64,000 bases of DNA from Nocardiopsis sp. CNT312 (GTDB lineage Bacteria; Actinomycetota; Actinomycetes; Streptosporangiales; Streptosporangiaceae): positions 186,001 through 250,000 of the forward strand of contig NZ_AZXF01000005.1 in assembly GCF_000515115.1 (NCBI RefSeq). Direction: 5' to 3'. A program made the translations under genes and the position numbers. Shown here one piece after another: positions 51,822 to 60,332 of the stretch; the first letter of the stretch is position 1, and each line of letters opens with the position of its first letter. Below the pieces are notes generated by a model that saw only the letters and a program-made list of their open reading frames with translations, searched no databases and was not told where the DNA came from.

Positions 51822-52798
51822 CACACTCCCAAGACACACCCGCGCCGCGGGCCAACGGCGGTCTCATCACCTTCGGCGAGACCATGGGCCTGATCACCGC
51901 GCACACGGTCGGCACCCTGGAGTACGCGCGTGACTTCACCTTTGGTATCGGCGGAGCCGAGAGCAACGTGGCCATCGGTGCCGCGCGCCTCGGAGCCCCG
52001 GTCACCTGGATCGGCCGCGTGGGAGACGACGCGGCCGGAGAGCTCGTCGGACGCCGTCTGAGGGCCGAAGGCATCCACACCATGGTGGTCCGGGACACCT
52101 CCTTCACCGGCCTCATGGTCCGCCACCGCCGCGCTGCCGCCGTGGTCCATGTCGACTACCACCGCGCCGGATCGGCCGGTTCCCGCCTCACATCGCACGA
52201 CATCCCGGTCGACACGATCAGGCGGGCCGCGATCCTGCATCTCACCGGCATCACCCCGGCCCTCAGCGCCTCCGCCCTCCAGGCCACCTGGGACGCGGTC
52301 GTCGCGGCGAAGGCGCACGGTGTACTCGTCAGTATCGACGTGAACTACCGCAGCAAGCTCTGGGACAGAGCCGCGGCCCGGTGCGAGTTGCGACGGCTCG
52401 TCGCGGAGGCGGACATCGTCTTCGCGGGGATCGAGGAAGCCCGACTCGTCCTCGACTCAGGGGAGGACGCTCCCGAATCCCTGGCCGCAGGCCTGACGGC
52501 GACAGGGCCGGGCGAGGCCGTCATAAAGACCGGATCCCAGGGGTGCACCGCCCGCATCGACGACGCGATCCACAAACAGCCAGCGCTGTCCGTCCCCGTG
52601 GTCGACACCGTCGGGGCCGGCGACGCGTTCGTGGCCGGGTACCTGTCAGAACGTCTACGAGGAGCCGCCCCCCTCCAACGGCTCCGGACAGCCTGCGCCA
52701 TGGGGGCCTACGCCGTGTCCGTTCCCGGCGACTGCGAACTGTTGCCGACCCGCGGCGAACTGGAGACCTTCCTGACGACCGGAGACGTCCTGCGATGA
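51818..52798 (+). CDS. kdgK: 2-keto-3-deoxygluconate kinase (PfkB family)
   Basis: 326 residues from GTG 51818, which overlaps the eda stop. PfkB features: LITFGETMGLIT at the start, FGIGGAESNVAIGAARLG with the substrate-binding Gly pair, and the ATP/anion-hole motif VDTVGAGDAFVAGYLSERL. It phosphorylates KDG, produced by the DEHU reductase, to KDPG. Confidence 0.9.
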   Translation: MTHSQDTPAPRANGGLITFGETMGLITAHTVGTLEYARDFTFGIGGAESNVAIGAARLGAPVTWIGRVGDDAAGELVGRRLRAEGIHTMVVRDTSFTGLMVRHRRAAAVVHVDYHRAGSAGSRLTSHDIPVDTIRRAAILHLTGITPALSASALQATWDAVVAAKAHGVLVSIDVNYRSKLWDRAAARCELRRLVAEADIVFAGIEEARLVLDSGEDAPESLAAGLTATGPGEAVIKTGSQGCTARIDDAIHKQPALSVPVVDTVGAGDAFVAGYLSERLRGAAPLQRLRTACAMGAYAVSVPGDCELLPTRGELETFLTTGDVLR

Positions 52799-52853
52799 AA
52801 GGTGCGCCCGCGAAACCGTGCGTTCCCTTGGCTCCGACTGAGCCGGTCAGCCC

Positions 52854-53561
52854 ATGAACCTGTGCCCAGTGACCTTGCACAGGACAGTGTTCGCCGACTG
52901 GCGGTCGGTCCACTCGTGGGCCAGCCTGCCCGATGTCTGCCGCTTCCAGCCCTGGGGGCCCAATACCGAGGGCCAGACCCGCGATTTCGTGAGAGCGGCG
53001 GTCGAAGCCTGGGAGCGGGAGCCACCCCGGAGGCTGGTCCATACGGCACGCGTCGGGAACGCCGTTGTCGGCATGGGTGAGCTGCACATCCGCAGTCACA
53101 CACAACGCCAGGGCGGCATCTCCTACATCGTGCATCCGAGGCTGTGGGGCCAGGGAATCGGCACGGAAATCGGCCGCTCGCTGCTCTCCCTGGGCTTCGA
53201 CGTGTGGGGGCTCCACCGGATTCGCGCCACGTGCGACCCCCGGAACCGGGGATCCGCCCGGGTGCTGACGAAACTCGGCATGACGTACGAGGGATACCAC
53301 CGGCACACGGCCTTGATCCGAGACGGGTGGCGGGACTCCCTGGTGTTCAGCACCGTCGAGGACGAATGGCGGGCCGCGCCCCGAAGCCGTGCCGACGCTG
53401 TCGCGGAGGGACCGCACCCCCCTCAGCCGGGTGCCATGCCAGGAGCCGGCCCGCTCGGGGCGACCTCGCCGGGCGGGCCGCCCTGTGCCTGCCTCGACCC
53501 TCCGGTCTGCCGGGTCTGCGGCCAAGAGGGTTGCGGCGTTGGCCCCTGCCGCCTCCGGTGA
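52854..53561 (+). CDS. GNAT N-acetyltransferase (RimJ/RimL-like)
   Basis: 235 residues. Residues 1-170 are GNAT type: acetyl-CoA loop HPRLWGQGIGTEIGRSLLSLGF, then HRIRATCDPRNRGSARVLTKLGMTYEGYHRHTALIRDGWRDS, the RimJ/RimL ending. The last 50 residues are Pro/Gly/Cys-rich (CACLDPPVCRVCGQEGCGVGPC), possibly metal-binding or read past a decayed end. Not evidently part of the alginate locus. Confidence 0.85.
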   Translation: MNLCPVTLHRTVFADWRSVHSWASLPDVCRFQPWGPNTEGQTRDFVRAAVEAWEREPPRRLVHTARVGNAVVGMGELHIRSHTQRQGGISYIVHPRLWGQGIGTEIGRSLLSLGFDVWGLHRIRATCDPRNRGSARVLTKLGMTYEGYHRHTALIRDGWRDSLVFSTVEDEWRAAPRSRADAVAEGPHPPQPGAMPGAGPLGATSPGGPPCACLDPPVCRVCGQEGCGVGPCRLR

Positions 53562-53574
53562 TGGGGCGGGTGAC

Positions 53575-53830
53575 GCGCCAGTCCAAGAACTCGCCGGCGA
53601 AGGTCCCCACTGGCACAGCCGGGGACGAGGCGGCCGACACCCGCCATGACGATCGCGATCGCCCTGCCCTGGAGGTGCTCGGAGGCCATACGGCGCGTGT
53701 GTCCGACCGGCGTCGCCCGGGTGAGAGGCCGCCGCCCCGGCGACGCACCGGGCCGCGATGACCAGGATGTCGCCGCGGGGGAAGGCCCTCACGCTGTTGG
53801 CGAGGGCGCACCCCGCCATACCGGGCCGCC
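53575..53830 (-). pseudogene. MFS efflux transporter fragment
   Basis: Three short pieces on the reverse strand in different frames fit neighbouring helices of a DHA1-type transporter: FPRGDILVIAARCVAGAAAS, then HLQGRAIAIVMAGVGRLVPG (family RAIAIVLAGVT), then VGTFAGEFLDWRVT (family LGTLLGEHLGWRAT). Frameshifts separate them, and nothing before or after is intact. The rest of 53831-54073 shows no gene. Confidence 0.5.
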
Positions 53831-54073
53831 CACCAGGATCATCGAACGGATCCCCCTCTGTCTGGACAAGCCCCGGACGATCCACCTCTCCGGCGTCGCG
53901 CCCGAGGTGCTCGCCGCCCTGGAGCGGGACCGCGTGACCCACCGCGCCGAATGCCCGGCCAACGACCGGGGCACGGTCTCCGAGTACCTCGACGCGGTAC
54001 ACGGCCACCCCTTCCACGGGGCGTCCGGGCCAGGCCGTACACCAGCCTCCCCCTGCTCGCCCCGGCCGAGCAC

Positions 54074-54361
54074 TCACCGCTGACCAGGTGATCGGCCGCG
54101 CAGACGCGTGTTCTCTTCTTCCAGGAGCAGGATCCGGCCGATCCCCGCGAGGTTCACCCCTTGGGCCGCCAACTCGGCCACCCGCCGCAGCCGGGCGATG
54201 TCGTCGTCGCTGTACAGCCGCGTACCGCCCGCGGTACGAGCCGGAGCGACCAGGCCCCGCTCCTCGTAGGAGCGCAGGCTCCCCGGAGCGGCGCCGGACA
54301 GCTCGGCCGCCACGGAAATCGTGTACAGACCTCGGGTCGATCCCGGCCGCGGTTCAGTCAT
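54074..54361 (-). CDS. MerR-family regulator, HspR-like
   Basis: 95 residues. The MerR helix-turn-helix and wing are clear: LYTISVAAELSGAAPGSLRS, YEERGLVAPARTAGGTRLYSDDDIARLRRVAELAAQGVNLAGI. The C-terminal helix is short, without a Cys sensor, as in HspR. It is divergent from an hsp20 gene, so it probably controls that gene. Classical hspR sits in the dnaK operon; this is a paralogue. Confidence 0.85.
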   Translation of the reverse strand: MTEPRPGSTRGLYTISVAAELSGAAPGSLRSYEERGLVAPARTAGGTRLYSDDDIARLRRVAELAAQGVNLAGIGRILLLEEENTRLRGRSPGQR

Positions 54362-54520
54362 CAGCGCGTCCTTCCTGGCGGTCTCCTACGTGAGACCCGC
54401 GATCCTACCTCTCCCAAGGAGAGATCCTCTGCCCACACTGTTGTTTATCTACTCGAGGATGAGGTATAAAACTTGCGTCACCTCGAATCAGGTTTCCTGC
54501 TAGACACAAGGGAGGTTCTC
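54362..54520. promoter_or_regulatory. Promoter of hsp20 in the divergent merR/hsp20 gap
   Basis: TTGTTT (54441) and TATAAA (54465) with an 18-bp spacer form a good promoter on the + strand. An ACTCGAG between them recalls half of the HspR HAIR operator (CTTGAGT/ACTCAAG). Confidence 0.5.
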
Positions 54521-54949
54521 ATGTTGCTGATGCGTACCGACCCCTTCCGGGACATCGATCACCTCACACAGCGGCTTCTGGGAGAGGCATCCCGACCGGC
54601 CACGATGCCGATCGACGCCTACCGCGACGGTGACGTCTTCGTCGTCCACTTCGACCTTCCGGGGGTCCACGCCGACTCCATCGACCTGGAGGTCGAGCGC
54701 AACGTGCTCACCGTGACCGCCGAACGCCCCGATACGGTGCACGACCGCGAAGGGGTGGTGGTCGCCGAACGGCCCACCGGAACCTTCTCCCGGCAGCTCT
54801 TCCTCGGCGAGACGCTGGAGACCGGTGCCATCCGGGCCGACTACACCGACGGTGTCCTGACCCTGCGCATCCCGGTCGCCGAGCAGGCCAAGCCGCGCAA
54901 GATCAGCATCAGCCGGGGTGACGGCCAACCGCGCAGTATCAAGTCCTGA
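54521..54949 (+). CDS. Small heat-shock protein, Hsp20/alpha-crystallin family
   Basis: 142 residues from ATG 54521 with AAGGGAGG upstream. The alpha-crystallin domain spans about residues 25-125: [44 protein letters not shown], and [16 protein letters not shown], followed by the IxI-like ISISR. A holding chaperone for unfolded proteins, probably induced by heat through the MerR protein. Confidence 0.93.
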   Translation: MLLMRTDPFRDIDHLTQRLLGEASRPATMPIDAYRDGDVFVVHFDLPGVHADSIDLEVERNVLTVTAERPDTVHDREGVVVAERPTGTFSRQLFLGETLETGAIRADYTDGVLTLRIPVAEQAKPRKISISRGDGQPRSIKS

Positions 54950-55021
54950 GAGACGGCGGCCCGGCCGGAGCCGGGCCGCCGCCCCGACATGTCCACACCT
55001 CTCTCCCGAAGCGGTGATCCG

Positions 55022-55345
55022 ATGACTCCCACACTTCGCAGGACCCGTGCGGTGGCCGAGCACATCCAACGCCACCACCGCCCGGAGGCGACCCACCTGG
55101 CGTGCGTCCGCTTCTTCCGCGCCCTCCGGGCCTACGAAACCGCGTGGGGCACCACGCCCCGGCAGCTCCACCGGGCGGCGAAGGACCTTGAGAGGACTAC
55201 CACCGAACTCACCGGCGACCCCGACACGTTCCGGCGGGCCTGCGGGGACCCCCGCCACAGGGGCACGCCGCGCGGCCTCGACGAAGCGCTCGCCGAGGAG
55301 CTGCGGCTGTTTCTGAAGGCACCCGGGTACGCCAAGGCGGGGTGA
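55022..55345 (+). CDS. Small hypothetical helical protein
   Basis: 107 residues from ATG 55022 (an ATG at 54989 is possible). Arg-rich and helical: RTRAVAEHIQRHHRPEATHLACVRFFRALRAYE, then LHRAAKDLERTTTELTG. No family recognised. It follows hsp20 on the same strand by 72 bp and may be co-induced. Confidence 0.5.
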   Translation: MTPTLRRTRAVAEHIQRHHRPEATHLACVRFFRALRAYETAWGTTPRQLHRAAKDLERTTTELTGDPDTFRRACGDPRHRGTPRGLDEALAEELRLFLKAPGYAKAG

Positions 55346-55585
55346 GCACACGGCAGAGGGCAGCGTTCTCACCGAGGCCGTTCCTTACCGGAGCGCGCGG
55401 CCGAGACGGCCGCCCACCGACTGGTCCGGCACCGGGGCCCGGCCCGCGGCCGGTGCCCCGGGAGGGCCGGGGCCGCCCCGCAGCCCCCCAACGGTATGAC
55501 TACGGTCATATCAAGACCATGGACAGCGCTATCCACCCTGGTTAATGTCGGTCGGACTCAACACAGATCTCGCTGAGGAGCGTCA

Positions 55586-55978
55586 GTGCATCCGTTCCGC
55601 AGGGCGGCCGAGGCCGATGACATGAGCACGATCAAGGCGATGCTCGCCAAGAGCGTGCACCTCCACACTCCCGTCGTGCCGCGCCCCTACGTGGGCAGGG
55701 AGATCGCCGCGGCAATCCTGCGCCACGTCCCGCGGACCTTCAAGGAGCTCCGCTACGTGCGCGAGATCGTCAGCGCCGACAGCCGGGACCTGGTCCTGAC
55801 CTTCACGACCAAGGTGAACGGTGTCCAGACACACGGGGTCGACCTCCTGCACTTCAACGACGAGGGGCTCATCGACGACTTCGAGATCATGGTGCGCCCG
55901 CTGGCGGCGGCGACCGCCCTGGCCAGTGCCATGAGTGAGCAGTTCCACCAGATCGAGCAGGCGGCCGAGCTGGAGTAG
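55586..55978 (+). CDS. SnoaL-like/NTF2-fold protein
   Basis: 130 residues from GTG 55586. MHPFRRAAEADDMSTIKAML, then GREIAAAILRHVPRTF and VDLLHFNDEGLIDDFEIMVRP follow the cone-shaped NTF2 fold (an early helix, then curved sheet with EGLID). Such proteins are isomerases, hydratases or ligand-binders; active residues are not clear. Convergent context: followed by a 46-bp palindrome that could end transcription. Confidence 0.72.
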   Translation: MHPFRRAAEADDMSTIKAMLAKSVHLHTPVVPRPYVGREIAAAILRHVPRTFKELRYVREIVSADSRDLVLTFTTKVNGVQTHGVDLLHFNDEGLIDDFEIMVRPLAAATALASAMSEQFHQIEQAAELE

Positions 55979-56035
55979 GCCCCGTCCTCGCGGTTCCCGG
56001 GGCCGGTCAGGGCGGACGGCATCGTGCGACCCCAT

Positions 56036-56081
56036 CGGCCCGCCCCATGTTAAGTCATTTGACTTAACATGGGGCGGGCCG
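56036..56081. promoter_or_regulatory. 46-bp perfect palindrome, probable TetR operator and terminator
   Basis: 22-bp arms (including CCCCATGTTAAGTCA) are perfectly repeated inverted around TT. The AT-rich centre, GTTAAGTCATTTGACTTAAC, suits TetR binding; the long GC flanks suit a hairpin. Confidence 0.8.
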
Positions 56082-56123
56082 GATATGATCCACGTCCCAC
56101 CACCACCGCCTTCGGGAGGCCGC

Positions 56124-56762
56124 ATGCCGACGCTCCGATCGGACACCCCCCGCACCACCCTCCTCGACACCGCCGAACGCCTCTTCGCTGAGCAGGGGAT
56201 CACCGCCGTGTCCGACCGCAAGGTGGCGGAGGAGGCGGGACAGCGCAACCACTCCGCGGTCGCCTACTACTTCCGCAACCGGGAAGGACTGCTGCGCGCC
56301 CTCATCGAGCGGCAGACCTCCTCCCTGGACCCCGAGCGCCAAGCCCTCTTCGAAACGTCCGACTCCCTGATCGACGACGTGCGCAGCCTCGTCCTCCCCC
56401 TGACCGACGACCTCGCGTCCCTGCCCTTCCCCACCTACAGGGCGCGTTTCCTGGCCCGGGCCTTCCACAACCCCATCGCCTCCGGACTCGCACGTGAGAG
56501 CGTGGACGCCAGCCCGGTGGCCCGCGTGATCGGCGCCTCGCTCCTGCGCCGGCTCGACCACCTCGACCCGGCGATCGCCAAGGGGAGGCTCACCCTGACG
56601 ACGCATATGATGCTGCACTCCTGCGCCGACGTGGAGCGCACGGCCGAGAGCGACAACACCGCCCCGCCCTGGCACTCCGTCGGCCTCTTCCTCTGCGACG
56701 CCATCGCCGGGATGCTCCAGGCGCCCTCCAGCCGGTCCAGCCGCTACCCGGACGTCGACTGA
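56124..56762 (+). CDS. TetR-family transcriptional regulator
   Basis: 212 residues from ATG 56124, after GGGAGG. Helix-turn-helix: TLLDTAERLFAEQGITAVSDRKVAEEAGQRNHSAVAYYFRNREGLLRALI. The C-terminal ligand domain includes FPTYRARFLARAFHNPIASG. It lies 42 bp after the palindrome it probably binds; the upstream SnoaL-like gene could be its target. Convergent with the P-type ATPase, 9 bp apart. Confidence 0.9.
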   Translation: MPTLRSDTPRTTLLDTAERLFAEQGITAVSDRKVAEEAGQRNHSAVAYYFRNREGLLRALIERQTSSLDPERQALFETSDSLIDDVRSLVLPLTDDLASLPFPTYRARFLARAFHNPIASGLARESVDASPVARVIGASLLRRLDHLDPAIAKGRLTLTTHMMLHSCADVERTAESDNTAPPWHSVGLFLCDAIAGMLQAPSSRSSRYPDVD

Positions 56763-56771
56763 GGCCGCCGC

Positions 56772-58784
56772 TCAGGGAGCGGCGGCGCCCTCCGGCCCCA
56801 AGTCCAGCCCGCGCAGCGTCTGCGCGTTGAGCGCGACGACAACCGTCGACAGCGACATCGCCGCCGCGCCGACCGCCATCGGCAGGACGAAGCCGGCCGG
56901 GGCGAGCACACCGGCGGCCAACGGCACCGCGACCAGGTTGTACCCGGCCGCCCACCACAGGTTCTGCTTCATCTTCCGGTAGGCGGCCCGGGAGAGCTGG
57001 AGTACCGACAGCACCGCCCGGGGGTCGTCGCCGGCCAGGACCACCCCGGCCGAGGCGATCGCCACGTCGGTTCCCGCACCGATCGCCAGTCCGACGTCGG
57101 CCCGCGCGAGCGCCGGGGCGTCATTGACGCCGTCGCCCACCATCGCCACGCGGCGCCCCTCGTCCTGCAGTCCGGCCACCTTCGCGCCCTTGTCCTCGGG
57201 GCGGACCCCGGAGAAAACCTCATCGATCCCCAGGTCCTCGGCGACCGCGCGGGCCACGGGTTCGGCGTCTCCGGTGACCATCACGACCCCGGTGCCGCGG
57301 TCCCGGAGTGCCCGCACGGCCTGACGGGACTCCTCGCGGACCTCGTCGGCCAGGGCCAGTGCCCCGACGGTCTCCCCGTCGGCCAGGACGTACAGGACGG
57401 TCGCTCCCCCCTCCCGCCACCGCACGGCGCCCTCGGGCTCGTCGGCCCCGTGTTCGCGGAGCATACGGGGGCCGCCGACCCCGACCCGGGTACCGTCCAC
57501 CTCGGCGGACACGCCCACCCCCGCCGACGACCGGAAACCCGAGGCGGACGGGACGTCGAGGCCGCGTTCGCGCGCCTCCTCCACGATGGCGCGTGCGAGG
57601 GGGTGCTCGCTGTCGCCCTCGGCCGCGGCGGCCAGGGCGAGCAGACCGTCCTCTCCACGACCCACCGCCACGACGCCCGTGACCACGGGTTCGCCCTTGG
57701 TCAGTGTCCCGGTCTTATCGAAGAGGACCGTGTCCACCGTCCGCATCCCCTCCAGTGCCCGCCGGTCCTTGACGAGGATCCCGACCCCGGCGGCGCGCTC
57801 GGTGGCGATGGACACCACGAGGGGGATCGCGAGCCCGAGGGCGTGCGGGCAGGCGATGACGAGCACGGTGATGGCGCGGACCAGTGCGTCACCGGGTCCG
57901 GTGAGGACGGACCAGACCGCGACCGTCGCCGTGGCAGCCGCCACGGCGAACCAGAAGAGCCAGGCGGCGGCACGGTCGGCCAAGCGCTGCGCCCGGGACG
58001 AGGAGTTCTGGGCCTCGTCGACCAGGCGCCGGATACCGGCGAGCGCGGTGTCGTCGCCGATGGCGGTGACCTCGACGCGCAAGGCGGTGTCCGTGGCGAC
58101 GGTCCCCGCGACGACGTGGTCACCGGGGCCCCTGGGGACGGGGCGCGACTCCCCGGTGACCATCGACTCGTCGACGTCGGCGGTGCCCTCCGCGACCGTG
58201 CCGTCGGCGGGGACACGCCCCCCGGGCCGGACGACGACGGTGTCGCCGACGGCGAGATCGGCCGTCGATACGGAGGCGGTACCGTCCCCGACCACCCTCT
58301 CCGCCTCGTCGGGCAGCAGTGCGGCCAGGGAGTCCAGCGCGGAGGAGGTCCTCGCCAGAGAGCGCATCTCGATCCAGTGGCCGAGGAGCATGATCACGAC
58401 GAGGAGCGCCAGCTCCCACCAGAAGTCGAGGTCGCGGGGCAGGACACCGAGGCTCGCCCCCAGGGAGGACAGGAAAGCGACGGTGATGGCGAGGGCGACC
58501 AGCAGCATCATGCCGGGCTGGAGCGAACGGAGTTCACCGACCGCGCCGGAGAGGAAGGGCCACCCGCCCCAGAGGTACATCACGGTACCGATCACGGGGG
58601 AGATCCACTCCACTCCGGGCAGGTCGGGCACGGAGTAGCCAAGCAGTGCGGCGAACATCCCGTTCGCCAGGACCGTCGGCACCGCCAGGACCAGCATGGT
58701 CCAGAAGAGACGTCGGAAGCGGGCGACGGGGCCGTCGTGGTCCGGACCGTGCGTACGGCCTGCGTGCTCCGAGTGCGTGACCAT
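56772..58784 (-). CDS. copB: CopB-type (CPH) heavy-metal P-type ATPase
   Basis: 670 residues from ATG 58784. A His-rich N-terminus (THSEHAGRTHGPDHDG) replaces the CxxC domains of CopA. TGES near residue 208, CPH near 310 (ITVLVIACPHALGLAIPLV), phosphorylation site DKTGTLT near 356, GDGVNDAPA near 550, and the last helices with KQNLWWAAGYN and MSLSTVVVALNA. The CPH motif defines the P1B-3 group, exporting copper or silver. A CsoR-like box precedes the gene, supporting copper control. Confidence 0.92.
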   Translation of the reverse strand: MVTHSEHAGRTHGPDHDGPVARFRRLFWTMLVLAVPTVLANGMFAALLGYSVPDLPGVEWISPVIGTVMYLWGGWPFLSGAVGELRSLQPGMMLLVALAITVAFLSSLGASLGVLPRDLDFWWELALLVVIMLLGHWIEMRSLARTSSALDSLAALLPDEAERVVGDGTASVSTADLAVGDTVVVRPGGRVPADGTVAEGTADVDESMVTGESRPVPRGPGDHVVAGTVATDTALRVEVTAIGDDTALAGIRRLVDEAQNSSSRAQRLADRAAAWLFWFAVAAATATVAVWSVLTGPGDALVRAITVLVIACPHALGLAIPLVVSIATERAAGVGILVKDRRALEGMRTVDTVLFDKTGTLTKGEPVVTGVVAVGRGEDGLLALAAAAEGDSEHPLARAIVEEARERGLDVPSASGFRSSAGVGVSAEVDGTRVGVGGPRMLREHGADEPEGAVRWREGGATVLYVLADGETVGALALADEVREESRQAVRALRDRGTGVVMVTGDAEPVARAVAEDLGIDEVFSGVRPEDKGAKVAGLQDEGRRVAMVGDGVNDAPALARADVGLAIGAGTDVAIASAGVVLAGDDPRAVLSVLQLSRAAYRKMKQNLWWAAGYNLVAVPLAAGVLAPAGFVLPMAVGAAAMSLSTVVVALNAQTLRGLDLGPEGAAAP

Positions 58785-58793
58785 GGGGACAAC

Positions 58794-58810
58794 ATACCCT
58801 TGAGGGGTAT
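58794..58810. promoter_or_regulatory. CsoR-box-like operator of the P-type ATPase
   Basis: ATACCCTTGAGGGGTAT has the TACCC-n5-GGGTA pattern of actinobacterial CsoR operators, 10 bp upstream of the start. Confidence 0.65.
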
Positions 58811-58956
58811 ATGGGAACGGGTTTTCAGCACGCCGTGCCGCACCCTGCGCCCGATTCCCCACCAAGATCCCGGACCGCCTCCCTCGTTTCGGGGAACCGG
58901 CACGCGGCCGGGAGGCGTCTCCTACCGTTGAGCCACCCAGCCTCCGAGGAGCCGCC

Positions 58957-60231
58957 ATGCCGGAAGCCCCGATCACCCGCCGTGTCGCCCTCCTCGTCGG
59001 GGGCGGAGTCCTGGCCGGAGTGCTTCCCGGGGCGTCCGCGCCCCTCACCGTGTGGGACGCCGCGGTGGTCGGCGCCGGGGTCGCGGGCCTCTCCGCGGCG
59101 CGCAACCTCATGGACCACGGCCTGCGTGTAGTCGTCCTGGAGGCACGCGACCGGATCGGCGGCCAGTTGTACACCGACCACCGCGCCTTCGGGCCAACCC
59201 CGGGGGAGCTGGGTGCCGGGCTCATCCACGGCAGGGACGCCTCGACCTGGGAACTGGTCGCGCTCACCGGGGCAGACACCGTGCCCGTCCCCTGGGAGGG
59301 CCCGGTGGGCTCGGCACTCGTCACGGGCTCCGCACCGCACCCGCACGAGAGCGCCGCCGCCTACCTGCGGCGGCTGGGCGTTCCTGAACGGGACTGGCCT
59401 CCGGTGGCCTCCGACAGCGAGCCCCTGCACCGGTGGAGCGCCACCTGGATGTACGAGCGGGGCCACTTCGACTGGTGGGCCTCGCCGCGCCAAGACTTCC
59501 GGGTCGTGGGCGGCTACGACAGGCTCCTCCCCCCGATCTCCGACGGGGTGCCCGTCGCGCTCCGCAGCCCGGTCCGCGTGGTGCGCCGCTCGCGCCCGGG
59601 CGTGGAGCTGCTGGTGGAGACCCCGGCGGGCCGCTGGACCGTGCACGCCCGGATCTGCGTCGTGGCCCTGCCGATCGGGGTGCTCAAGGCGGGGACGGTC
59701 CGGTTCGAACCCGCCCTGCCGCGGTCCCACCGGGACGCGGTCGACGCCCTCGACAGCGCCGACGTGGCCAAACTCCTCTACGCGTTCGACCACCCCGTAC
59801 TCTCCGGCGCGACCGCCCCCGCCCCGGGGAGGGCCGATATGGCCTTCTCCGGCGTCGGCGGCACGGAGCCCGGCGGACCGGAGGTCGTCACGGTGTGGGC
59901 CGCGGGAGCGAGCGCCCGCGCACTGCTCTCACTGGACCGGAGGCGGAGGTTCGCGGAGGGGCTGCGGCTGCTGGGCCGGGCGGTCGGCGAGCGCGGCCTC
60001 TCGCCCGTGCACCGGGCCACCCACGACTGGTCCACCGATCCCTACAGCAGGGGCGCCTACCTCCACGTTCCGCCCGGAGCCCACGACGCGCCGACCGCGC
60101 TCGCCGCGCCCGTGGACGGGGCCCTGCACTTCGTCGGCGAGGCGACCACGGGTGAGAACACCGTCGACGGGGCCTACGACCACGGCTACGACGCCACCGA
60201 CCTGCTGCTGGAACGGGCCGGATGGCGCTGA
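58957..60231 (+). CDS. FAD-dependent amine oxidase family protein
   Basis: 424 residues. A Tat-like or hydrophobic N-terminus (ITRRVALLVGGGVLAGVLPG) suggests export. FAD-binding VVGAGVAGLSAARNLMDHGLRVVVLEARDRIGGQ, then VVALPIGVLKAG and a C-terminal GALHFVGEATTGENTVDGAYDHGYDATD complete the flavin monoamine-oxidase fold. It oxidises an amine, polyamine or related donor; the substrate is unknown. Stop lies 101 bp before the kinase gene. Confidence 0.88.
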   Translation: MPEAPITRRVALLVGGGVLAGVLPGASAPLTVWDAAVVGAGVAGLSAARNLMDHGLRVVVLEARDRIGGQLYTDHRAFGPTPGELGAGLIHGRDASTWELVALTGADTVPVPWEGPVGSALVTGSAPHPHESAAAYLRRLGVPERDWPPVASDSEPLHRWSATWMYERGHFDWWASPRQDFRVVGGYDRLLPPISDGVPVALRSPVRVVRRSRPGVELLVETPAGRWTVHARICVVALPIGVLKAGTVRFEPALPRSHRDAVDALDSADVAKLLYAFDHPVLSGATAPAPGRADMAFSGVGGTEPGGPEVVTVWAAGASARALLSLDRRRRFAEGLRLLGRAVGERGLSPVHRATHDWSTDPYSRGAYLHVPPGAHDAPTALAAPVDGALHFVGEATTGENTVDGAYDHGYDATDLLLERAGWR

Positions 60232-60332
60232 CGGTGCCGCTCCGCCCGCTGTGGTCCAATGTGACCTGGCCGGTGGGCCCCTCGGCGGGCCTTCCGCGCC
60301 GGCGACGGAACAGATCGAGACAGGAGGCGCCG

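Noticed and set aside
53646..54083. 145-codon + strand frame as a gene
   Set aside because: Low-complexity start, no ribosome-binding site, and it overlaps a reverse-strand MFS remnant and the merR stop.
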